From assembly GCF_000143415.4 (NCBI RefSeq), contig NW_003314316.1, positions 943,192 through 1,007,191 of the forward strand: a stretch of 64,000 nucleotides of DNA, written 5' to 3'. A program made the position numbers and the translations under genes. The DNA comes from Selaginella moellendorffii (taxonomy: Eukaryota; Streptophyta; Lycopodiopsida; Selaginellales; Selaginellaceae). The stretch's first letter is position 1, and every line of letters starts with the position of its first letter. Below, in pieces: positions 54,616 to 64,000 of the stretch. The notes beneath the pieces were generated by a model that was given only the letters and a program-made list of their open reading frames with translations, was not told the origin of the DNA and searched no databases.

Positions 54616-56164
54616 TGTAAGCGACTAAATTTTTCCATTCTACTTTAGTCACTTAACCATACCTCCAACCACTTGGAGGAGTCTCATTCACAACCTCTAT
54701 AAATCCAATTCCGGACTTGGGGCTTGCTCGCCCCGAGAATGGCATCCATGCCACTCAACCTTTGCACTTGGTCCAAGTGCTCCACGTGTCCGATCCCATG
54801 ACTAACACTCCAAGGTACCACCAACATATCAGCCCGTTACGCTAATGCCATGCCCCTTCACCTTGGTCACACCAGTGGTCTAACACCACCTGCATCATAG
54901 TTCTGTCTCTCAAAGACTGGCTCATCCATCCATGAGTGATCGTCCCAGATCCACTCCTTAGCATCCTTAGGATGCCCATAGACTTGGGGAATATTACCTT
55001 CCCTATTATCTCCTTTCCGGTCCTCACCAAGTCCCTTTCTGTGCATGGCCAGGCTCGTCAACACTGCCACTGGATCAAGGCCCACAGGCCCGACCATTAA
55101 GTCCCACGGTCCTCTGGGACTTCCTCACCATGTGACTGTGTCCTTGGTCACCACAGTAGAGGGCTACTCCTCTTCCTTTCCACAGTCTGGGACTTTGGGA
55201 CAACATTTCAGAACACCGTGGCCCTATGCGGGCCTCATGGGTACTCTCCCCGCCTTCTGCCTTTGGGTGCTCTAGCCATGGGCTTAGAGCGAGGTTCCAT
55301 TGAGCCATGCCTGGTATCCAAGTAGGTAGTGCCACCCACACTTGGACTGGGAGCATTAACCATTCGATCTCTCGGGGGAACTAAAGCCAGCTCTTGAACA
55401 CTTCACCAAGCTACCCCGCTTGTCGATCCATATTCACTCTAGTCTTGGACTTCCCAGTGGTCAGCTCATCACCTAACACTAGGTATCATGGCCTTCTTGG
55501 GCCAAATTGGCCTTTCCTAGCCAAACTGGCTCCACTGAGCTCCAACCCCCACACTCTCCTTACTATACTTTTGGAGCCCCCCCCCCCCCCCCCCCTAGGG
55601 GACGATCGCTTTGGGCTTTCACCCAACTACCTGTATTAGTATTCGGACTCGGTCTCGGTCTCGGTCTCAGTCTCAGTCTCGGTCCTGGTTCCATCTCAGA
55701 CTCCATCTCGAGTCCATCTCGGACTCCATCTCGGGTCCATCTCGGACTCCATCTCGGACTCCATCTCGGACTCCATCTCGGGTCCATCTCGGACTCCATC
55801 TTGAGTCCATCTTGGGTCCATCTCGGACACCGTCTCGGGTCCACCTTGGACTCCATCTCGGACTCCATCTCAGACTTCGTCTCGGGTCCATCTTGGACTC
55901 CGTCTCAGATCCATCTTGGGTCCACCTCGGACACTTCCATGTGTCATGTTTTGGTCCTCTTGTGTCCCTTTTCTAGAGGCTCACTCATTGCTTGCTTCGT
56001 GCTTGTTCCTTGAGCACTTCGTTGGGAGTTCCACTCCCGCTCTTGACCTTTCAAGTCGGAGTTTTTAGTCCAAACGTGTTACGCTCGTTTGGTTTTCGCT
56101 TCGGCCACTACCACATGGCACCCCTCTAGCTCCACTTTGGGGCCTAGGGATTTTGTGTCTCACA
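54616..56164 (-). repeat. 5' LTR of family-B element, minus orientation
   Basis: 1549 bp, minus strand TGTGAGACACAAAATCCC to GTCGCTTACA. Inverted relative to the B LTR at 39539-42242. Contains a ~20-base C tract (55567-55586) and the minisatellite 55640-55935. It inserted into the RT of the family-A pol at 56164/56165. Confidence 0.85.
55640..55935. repeat. Minisatellite in the right LTR-B
   Basis: CATCTCGGACTC and CATCTCGGGTC units, the reverse complement of the array at 39770-40192, grading into GTCTCGGTCTC units at the left. Confidence 0.85.
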
Positions 56165-58588
56165 ATCTTGATCTGCCACCCGTATCTAATGATAACTGGA
56201 CCGCAAATCAAGTCGTGTAAAATACTTAGCCTTTAAGAGTTGGTCAAACAAGTCATCAATGCGAGGGAAAAAATAACTATTTTTGACCGTGATCTTGTTG
56301 AGTGCCTAATAGTCGATACACATCCTCATGGTTCCATCCTTTTTCATAACAAAAAGGACTAGTGCTCCATAGGGTGACTTGCTTGGTCGGATATGACCTT
56401 TGTCAAGAAGCTCCGTGAGTTGCTTCCTGAGTTCAGCCATCTCCTTGATGTTCAAACGATACGGAGCTTTCATAGGTGGTTTAGAACCCGGAATAACCTC
56501 AATCCGATGATCAACCTCACGGCTAGGAGGTAGCCTTGGTGGCAAATCCTTGGGGAAGATATCCTGATTCCTCGCCAACAACTCCAATATCTTCTTTGGT
56601 ACAGGATCAACCCCATCGCCGATTTGAATTAAGTCACCAACACTCTCAGCTTCCATCACTTAAACCCAAAAGGTCCAACATCCCTTCTTAGTTGCTTTTT
56701 GAGCGGCCCTCGCAGTCAAGAACTTAGCATCCCAATCCTTTGAGGAACGCTTTGGCAACTGAAAAGACACATCGGGACGTCCTTCTGACTTCAACATGAT
56801 ACGACTTTGTCTAGCACCATAAATCCTTTTTATATATTTGTTGAAGAAGTCCATACCAAAGACCATATGAAAATCTGGTATCTTCAACATTACCAAGTCC
56901 ACTCTTTCTTTCCACTTGGATATTTTTATTGGAACATCACTCATAAACTTTCTAGCTACTTGCCCACCTTTCGCAAACTGGAAGTGCATAGGTGACATTT
57001 GCTCAGCATTCAATCCTAACAACTTAACTAAGTCTTCAAATATCACGTTGTGCGTAGCTCCTATGTCAATCATCACTCGGATTTGGTGTCCGCAGACAAA
57101 GCCTACCAAAAACATCAATGGATCAGTGTTTGCATTAATTGCAAGAAAAACTTGAGGAAAGCAATGAAAGTAACTCACCTCCTCTTCCTCATAGTCTGCA
57201 TTGACCAACTCGTCAACCCCTTCAGCTTCACCACCACCGTCTTCCCTCATGACATTAACTTGAGACCTTGTCTTATGCTTGTTGGGATATTCTGAGGACT
57301 TATGTCCTGACTCTCCACAATGGAAGCAATGACCCACACTACCTGTTCCACTAGGAGCAGGTTTTGCAAGTTGTTGCTGCTTGTACCCACCAAGAGGAGG
57401 AACAGAGAGCCTACGACCAGAAGAAGTTGCTGGTGGTCTCCAACCACCACCACCTTTGTTAACTGTTGCTTGTAAGCCTCCAGGGCGGAATCTGCCTTCC
57501 ACTTTCTGTTTCCGGTCACCTTGTTTATTCCCAGAATTTTTATTCTTATTCGAGTTACCAGCATATGGTTGCTGATATTGTTCCATGAGTGAGTGACTAA
57601 AGGCAACTTGCTGTGCTGCCTCCTTACACTCCAGGTACGTCTTCGGCTTAAACTTCAAAATCTCATTGCGAGAAAGTGAACTTAAACCCTCCAGAAAATA
57701 ACTCCGAGCGTCTTCGTCACTCATATTTGCAATCATTATGCGCTTTTGAGCAAACGCATTAACGTATGCATAAGGTCCCCTTGCTGCTTTAACCACCGCA
57801 GCTCCGCGCAAAGTCTCAGACCAAGTTCATCCAGCAAGTATTCCATACGGATACAAGACCGCATCTTGGTCCAACTTCTAGTCTGCCCTTTTTTAGCACA
57901 CATCTAGCGCCACCAAGTTTTGGCATGATCGGTGAGAAAGGATTGCACGCACGCAACTTTCGTATGATCATCTACGTCTGCCATTATGAAATAGTTTTCC
58001 ATATTGTAGACCCAGTCTTCCAAAACCTGATAGTCTCGCATGCCTCTGAAGTTGGGTGGTTTCGGAGGCTTGAACTTTGAAACTCATGCAACCGGGGGCG
58101 GTTGCAAACTTCATCGTCCTCAGAACTTGAGGAGGAATCCGGTTGCTTAGGCTTAGCTGGTTTAGCCGCCTCAGCCTCTTTCTTCCTCTTCTTGTTCTCC
58201 TTCTTCAATTTGCAAATCTCCCTTTGCAAATTCTCGATCTCAACTTCCTGAGCCATACGCTGCAGTGCCGCAGCATCGGGCTCTTCCTCTTCTGACTCGG
58301 CCTTAGCCTCTTTTGCAGCATCTCTAGCAGGAGTTTCCTCCTCTAGATTCGCCCATCTAGAGGTTTCAGTGTCATCAGCACGGTTCCTTTTCACCATCCC
58401 GCTAGTTGCATGCATGCCTCTATCAATAACTGAACATGCATACAACATTATTACCAAATGGTGCAATCCAACTAATCCTACACAGGTTGCTTTGGATCTA
58501 CTAGAAAAGTCTCTGCGTATGCAAGTTGAGTTAGAAAATTTGACAAAAGTTGGATAGGAATCGCTAAGACAATTTCTCTGATACCAAA
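56165..58588 (-). pseudogene. Family-A gag-pol remnant, truncated in RT by LTR-B
   Basis: Begins next to the primer site (58576-58588). Gag includes MVKRNRADDTETSRW, an acidic/Lys-rich coiled coil and, in another frame, YNMENYFIMADVDDHTKVA; it is broken by shifts at ~58080 and ~57830. A long frame, 57811-56306, has Gag C-terminal repeats and the zinc knuckle CFHCGESGHKSSEY, whose last Cys is Tyr. Protease follows with DIGATHNVIFEDL (DTG in active relatives), then a spacer and RT start (IEVIPGSKPPMKAPYRL, GTMRMCIDY followed by a stop, [10 protein letters not shown]). The RT is cut at 56164 by the family-B LTR, so the palm and all later domains are absent here. Confidence 0.82.
58576..58588 (-). 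promoter_or_regulatory. tRNA-iMet primer-binding site of family A
   Basis: Minus strand TTTGGTATCAGAG immediately after the LTR end GGTGCGCTACA. Confidence 0.8.
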
Positions 58589-59375
58589 TGTAGCGCACCT
58601 AAATTTGGTGCTGAACTCCAAGCCCGTTATGTTACAAAACAAGGGTCTGGTACAATCCTATGAGCACCAGCTCTCCGTATCCAACAGCTACACGCAAAAT
58701 GGTGTCAGATGGAGTCTGGCACAATTTTAGCATACCGATGGTCTAACGCGAGGAGGAGGGTACCCCACCGACTAGAGCAGCATGGAGCTTGAGCTTAGCT
58801 AGACGCAGAACAAGGAGCAACACAGCCCAGCAGGAGCCAAACTAATGTCTCAGGTGGTCGGACATGCAATCTAAACTTACTAAATATGGAATGGTGCTAG
58901 ATTGTGAATTTGGACACGGGATGAACACTATTGTGTTCAAGCCAATCTCTACATTACGTAAATATGCCAAATAAGCAAATCTAGACACTTTCCATAATTA
59001 ACATTTGGGACTGAAATAAGACTAACACAAAGGGCATGATAGCGAGGGTGTTTGGCAGACACAGTAAGCTATCATTTAGCGAATATTGAGGGACTAGTCT
59101 CAATATCGCGGGGGTTCCCAACACTAGCAAGTGCAAGTCAACGAATGAATTTCTCTAACCAGGTTAAGTATGCTTGACAAATAGCATATAGGAATTCCGT
59201 CCTTATGCTCAACTAATCAGGTGCACACGCAATGATCAGTTTCTCAACTAGGTTGAGTGGAGACCATAAAAGGGACCAACAGTACCAACCTCCTGCCATC
59301 GTAGCAGTAAGGAAAGAGTGTCCATAAAGATTGGTCGACAAATATCTTTTGATACCCAAAGTCACATTCGTGACA
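58589..59375 (-). repeat. 5' LTR of family A (subtype A1), minus orientation
   Basis: 787 bp, plus strand TGTAGCGCACCTAAATT...TTCGTGACA. Lacks the C-tract segment present at 40193-41114. Confidence 0.85.
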
Positions 59376-59544
59376 CCATTCACCTGTAAGGTTGTCTTTA
59401 AACATATATTCCAGAAGAAAACTCCAAGACGAGATCAAAACAAAAGCAATCTCTTGGAGAAAACAAAAGCTCTACACGCTTAGATCTTAAAGGCTGGTCA
59501 GGTCTTTGTGGGGAGCTCGCTAGTGGATCTGGGGAACTAGGTGG

Positions 59545-59690
59545 AAGTTTGTGCTAGTTTTTTCAGAGGAAAGGCTTGGTTCTCAAACTTTTGTAGCTGC
59601 ATTAAAGGCTTGCAGCAAATGCATATAGTGCCAAAGAGAAGATCGTTTTGCTGGTATAGCATGGTTGACTTTTTGCACATGGATTGGACA
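59545..59690 (+). pseudogene. PPR gene fragment between two LTRs
   Basis: Plus-strand pieces read SQTFVAALKACSKC, a stop, then, in another frame, AKEKIVLL. The same order (RTFVAALKACSRC, AKEKIVLLD) occurs in the PPR gene at 32667-35786. Remaining flanks show no repeat. It is too short to be functional. Confidence 0.7.
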
Positions 59691-59860
59691 AGTTTGCCCC
59701 TCAACTTTTCTTCTATCTACTATGAGTCAACATGTTCACTCAAGCTTAAAGAGGCAAAAGATCAAGTGTTTGACACTAAAGTTGGGAACCACCTCTAATG
59801 CCTTGGGCTGTGTAAGGAGCACTTTTTTGTATTTCCACATTATGATTTATGACAAGAGAG

Positions 59861-60990
59861 TGTCGCAAATGTGACTTCAGGTATCGAAAGTTACCTGTCG
59901 GCTAGTCCTTATGGACACTCTTTCCTTACTGCCACGATGGCAAGAGGTCGGTATTGCTGGACCCGTTATTAGTCTCTGCCTAAGCTAGTTGAGAAACTGG
60001 TCATCACATGTGCACTTAGACCGGAAGGGCACTAAGGAAGGAAATCTTAAGTTGTCATTTGTCAAACAGACTTGACACGGTGATGATGCACTTGCTAGTG
60101 TTGGGAACCCCCGCGATATTGAGATTGGTCCCTCAATATTCGCTAAATGATAGCTTACCGTGTTTGCCAAACACCCTCGCTATCATGCCCTTAGCATTAG
60201 TCTCAATTCAGTCGCAAGTGCTATTTATGGAAAGTGTCCAGATTTGCTCATTTGGCATATCTACGGAATGTAGAGATCGGCCTGAACACAATGGTGTTCA
60301 TCCCGTGTCCAAATTCGCAATCTAACGCTATTCCATATTTAGTAAGTTTCGGACTTATCCCAGAGACTAACTCTTGATACTAAAGGAGGCTTGGGGTGAA
60401 AGCCCAAAGCATGTGTTCCTCAAGGGGGGGGGGGGGCTATGGGGGGTTTCAAATGTATAGTAGGGATAGTGGGTAGATCGGGCATGGCCGACCAACCTGA
60501 GGCATAGTCTAGCTCCTACTTGCGTGCTTGTCCTTGTTTTGCGTCCGGCTTGGGTCTAAGCCCACGTTAGGCCACCGGTATGCCGAAATAGCGCCAAACT
60601 CTGTTTGGCTCCGTTTTGCGTGCTAGTCCTGGCATTGGGATGCTAGTTACTCTAGGACTGTTCCAAGTCGCTCCGGGTTCCTGTCCCTTCGCTCCTTGGG
60701 CTTTATGCTCCAGAGTTGCTCCTTGGGCTTTATGCTCCAGAGTTGCTCCTTGGGCTTTATGCTCCAGAGTTGCTCCGTGGTTCGATTCCATCACTCCTTG
60801 GCTCCACGCTTGGGAGTTTGGCACCATTCCTTCGTTCAATGGCCCAAGGCCCTGAACCTCGGGTTCTGCACCACTGTCCTATGGACACGTGGCATTGACA
60901 CGTGGCATAAAGAGGGTTTAGGTTCCGCTTCGTGGTGTGATCCTATGGTAAACCACTATAGGATAAAGGGTAAAAACCACGTGCGCTACA
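59861..60990 (+). repeat. LTR of family A (subtype A2), plus orientation
   Basis: 1130 bp, TGTCGCAAATGTGACTTCAGG...GTGCGCTACA, followed by TTTGGTATCAGAG (60991-61003), so it is a 5' LTR. Contains a G tract (~60426) and three copies of a 27-bp unit (60690-60771) that is single in the left counterpart. Confidence 0.85.
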
Positions 60991-61650
60991 TTTGGTATCA
61001 GAGGATGAGTCTCAGCCAATGAGATTGGGCAACTAGTCTCGTTGCATACACAGAAATGAAAACAATGATCCGAGTGGGTACACGTTTGGGTGCAAAAGGC
61101 TTCGCAATCGTTCCTTAGGTATGAATTTGGTTACCTTTTTGTACCATAATAATGTGAGCTTGCTCTTGGGCTCATAAGAGGGATTGAGTTGGCAAGATGG
61201 ATTTGAGGTGTACCATTTTGCACGAGTTTGCGCTTGGGCTCGTGAGTGAGGCACATTAGCAACTCGAGGTTACACTTTGAGTTCGCAGGATTAATGTTAG
61301 CCTATCGGTGGTTCCATAAGTTGTTCCTTGTACCGTGGGTGAAAGCAAACCTCCTTGGGTTTGCTGTGAGTAGCAAAAGGCTAGTCTGTAGCTGTTTAGC
61401 ACGGCACTAGTGGATCCTTCCTAGGCATGATTATAAGTGAATCAATCAAGACTGTAGGGATGAGTCAATTGATTCAAGTACTCATTGCCGTGCTCTCCCA
61501 TAAACTTTTCTTGGATTGGACTGAAGGCAGTGCAAAAGCAAGCTTGAGGTTTAGTCAAAGATGAGACCGAAAAGAGAGTTGTCAGGGACGAAGGATCAAA
61601 TACGTAAATCGTCTTTTAAGCTCTATTTCGTTAAAGTGGGAATTGTTATT
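60991..61650 (+). mobile_element. Primer site and truncated interior of an A2 element
   Basis: Starts with the tRNA-iMet site, then ~650 bp without ORFs; the element boundary is uncertain because unrelated AT-rich sequence begins near 61650. No gag is visible. Confidence 0.45.
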
Positions 61651-62059
61651 ATCCCACTTGTAAAATAAGGTTTCCAAACCTTTATATAGTATATAAATAT
61701 AACAAAATTCAACTGCATTGAGGCACATGCCATTTTATTTTAAACAAGGAAATGTCTACTCAATCACTTCTCCTCCCCCTGCCACTGCTTCACCTCTCTC
61801 TTCTCCTTGTCATCGTCGTCCAATTTCTTTCCATCCTTTTAATATTGGCTCAGTTGCTGCGAGTTTAGGTGGAGCCCAAGTCCCCATTCAATCTTTACTT
61901 TCCCCTTATTAATAAAACAACTTCGTAGACTTCCAATAACATGCTATAACACTTCTAGTATAATGCAAATCCTCTCAAAGAATTGTCTTTTAATATTAAT
62001 ACAATAGCATGGAACCCCATGCCATAATAAGTTACATTTTTAAATAAATACATGCCATC
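61651..62059. other. Spacer, 3' region of the FCP1-like gene
   Basis: No gene was recognised. Confidence 0.4.
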
Positions 62060-64000
62060 TTATACTGTTATTTTTTGCCTCCAACGCTTATACAATAATC
62101 TTGGAATTTCATCACTCTCCACACTATCAGGATTTAAACCCAATAGTAATGCCATCTTTTCTCTAATACGTCCATGCTCATGTTCAATGGTCGAAGAACC
62201 CATCCGGTTGAGCAGATTATGGAGATGCGGATAGTGCTTGGCTAGACAATATACATGCCATAAATGATGGCTGGTGTCTGTCTGATCAAATGGCTTCTGA
62301 TATACCGTTCCATCTGCCATTTGGTTGATTTTTGCAGCCACCTCCTGGACTGGCCGGTTCTCTATCACCATCGCTCCAAGCCGTTTTGCAAGGTCCCCCA
62401 GAACATACGGTTTCTTCTCCTTAGTTTCCATACTGCAAGAGATGGGGTGCACTGCATATATGTGCGTGTTCGCTGCAGTTTTAATCGGCGAGTCATCGAT
62501 GATGAGGATTTCACTTGACCTAGCAGTCCGGTTCATCACTAAAGCCTCTGGCTTGACGAAGATGGGCTTGCTACCCCTCACATGGACCATAGTCAAGCAA
62601 TCCTCCTGCGTTAGGAGAAAGTCAAATGGTAATATTACTCGTGTTTGATCGTGCATCATCTGTAGCAACGTTAATGCATTGTGGCGCATCATGGATGTCC
62701 AAACTCCCAATTGCAAATTGAACCTAGCCCTCTGTTTTAAGTGTAGCATGGTCATTATTAGATCTCGCAGTTTCTCCCATGTGATTAATGTGAATTTGTC
62801 TCTTTTGACCAACTTGCGACCGCAGGCTTTGGAGGGTGCAGTGACATTCGAGGACGAACCACGCTCATGGGAGAAAAGGACACCATTTAGATCAAAAACG
62901 ATACAGTACCTTCGCCGTGACTCTGAAATGAAATGCGTCAGCATAAAACGTGGTACAAGTCAATTTTACCATCTACAATATTAGCGAATGGTGCTCCCGA
63001 TGGTCGTTGAGAGGGTTTTGGTCGAGGAAACGTGAAGGGCGGAAATACTCTCCTCTGCAATATGGGGTCAATCGCATCCGATGGCGTGTGGGCACATGCC
63101 ATTTCAGCTGTAGACTCTGGTACAACTGGCTCAACAGTGGCATGGGGTGGTTCCGATGGCGTGTGATCACACGCCATTTCAACTGGTGCCTCCGTTGGCA
63201 AAGTGGACATGACCGAACAGGCAGCAGGGGCGGTGTAGGGAGGTTCCAACGGCGCGTAGTCAGACGATTGGGCACACGTTGAGTCCGTTGGAAATGAGGA
63301 TATGACCGGCTCGGCGGCTGGGGCGGCCTCATGCGGGTCCAATGGCACCTGGTCACCGTCAGTTGGATACGTGGACAAGATTAACTCAGTGGTATAGGCA
63401 GCATCAAGTGGAGCGTGGTCAGCTTGCTTGGCGTTGATATGGATAGTAGCCTCCACCAGCTCTGATGACTCTTGCAGGCAAGTAGAGTCCACTGGCGGAT
63501 CCATATGCATGTCCAAATATCTCCCTTCGATTGAGATGGTATCCTCCCTACTGGCTACTAAAAACAAACTCATTAGCACATTGAATCGACTATACTATAT
63601 TTACCATCAACTGCTATTGAGGAAATAGGACCGATATCACTTGGGCGCACTGCTGATTCTGAAGGATTGGACATACGTTTCGACCCTTGCTTGGCACTAT
63701 CCTTCCTCGACACTAAAGGCTAGAGTTTGTATCTTAATTCAACTGAATAATCTCTACTTACCATTTGCTCTGCGACCTACATGGACAATGTTAGAAATGG
63801 TAAAAGGTTAGGAATGGATGTACTATTATTTACCTGATGGTTTGTCTTGTATGACCTTCCTCCGCTGCTCTTTGGCCACCTCAGGCTGGCCATTGTCGTC
63901 ATCATCGTCGTCGTCGTTATTGTGATCATCACCATTGTGAGGACCATCCAAGTCCTCTTCGTCCTCCTCTTCTTCGTCCTCCTCTTCTTCGTCCTCCTCT
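62060..64000 (-). CDS. FCP1/NIF-type HAD-domain protein with acidic N-terminus (5' end beyond window)
   Basis: Five exons join in phase: >64000-63834, 63776-63762 (a 15-nt microexon), 63712-63605, 63557-62970 and 62922-62060; introns are 47-57 bp. The visible N-terminus is an Asp/Glu tract, then a basic stretch (GRRANVSRKDSAKQGSKRM), then degenerate Pro-rich repeats of ~25 residues (APLDAAY, VPLDPHE, APLEPPY, TPSEPPH). The C-terminal ~280 residues are an FCP1-like phosphatase fold: YCIVFDLNGVL (motif I), LGVWTSMM (motif II region), LIIDDSP..AANTHI (motif III). Motif I normally reads DxDx; here the second Asp is Asn, so the phosphotransfer chemistry may be altered or lost. Relatives act on RNA polymerase II CTD or other phosphoproteins; the substrate here is unknown. 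It is upstream of an AT-rich spacer, with no neighbour in the window. Confidence 0.85.

Noticed and set aside
55507-56013. ORFs of 70-170 residues with DSISGPSRTPS-type repeats
   Set aside because: Same minisatellite in the right LTR-B.

Overview
The window looks like nuclear DNA of an early-diverging vascular plant, and a Selaginella-type lycophyte fits best. Host genes have very short introns (about 47-80 bp) that could be joined in frame by eye. They include plastid genes (OEP24, a MutS2-like protein), a tonoplast sugar transporter and two large intronless PPR genes. Transposons fill much of the rest. The species is inferred from style only; no database was searched.

Layout, left to right. 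1-5.8 kb: the 3' part of a FRA10AC1 gene (+) and a long coiled-coil gene (-), tail to tail. 5.8-7 kb: AT-rich spacer with a decayed MITE. 7-13 kb: a Merlin-type DNA transposon split by a 5.1-kb Ty3/gypsy element, which carries two nonsense codons in pol and a tRNA-Ala-type primer site. 13.1-14.2 kb: an unidentified GC-rich gene remnant. 14.6-25.2 kb is the main gene island: Fic-domain gene (apparently frameshifted), PhzF-like enzyme, bZIP factor, PPR protein (pure S-type array), a cluster of tRNA-Ala-like repeats, a 20-exon MutS2 gene without a Smr domain, one more tRNA-like copy, and OEP24. 25.2-30 kb: AT-rich, with an old LTR element on the minus strand. 30-36.3 kb: TST/TMT-type sugar transporter, a 1039-residue PPR protein and a MiAMP1-like antimicrobial peptide gene, all on the minus strand. 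36.3-39 kb: AT-rich, with a better preserved MITE.

39-61 kb is a nest of LTR retrotransposons from at least three families (called A, B and C here). At its left is a three-level Russian doll of LTRs. In the middle is a complete 5.56-kb chromodomain Ty3/gypsy element (C, 48496-54055) inserted in a largely non-coding retroelement interior. At the right are a B LTR, a family-A gag-pol remnant with its 5' LTR, a captured PPR gene fragment and an oppositely oriented A-type LTR. 62-64 kb holds an FCP1/NIF-type HAD-domain gene that runs off the right edge.

The most interesting single observation is in element C. The 15 nt just after its 5' LTR are perfectly complementary to 15 nt inside the LTR that begin 30 nt downstream of a TATATATA box, at the predicted 5' end of the transcript. 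That is the arrangement expected for Tf1-style self-primed reverse transcription, whereas the neighbouring families A and B carry ordinary initiator-tRNA-Met primer sites. Host genes show no operon-like organisation, and PPR, MutS2, OEP24 and the transporter are linked only by being typical organelle-related plant genes.
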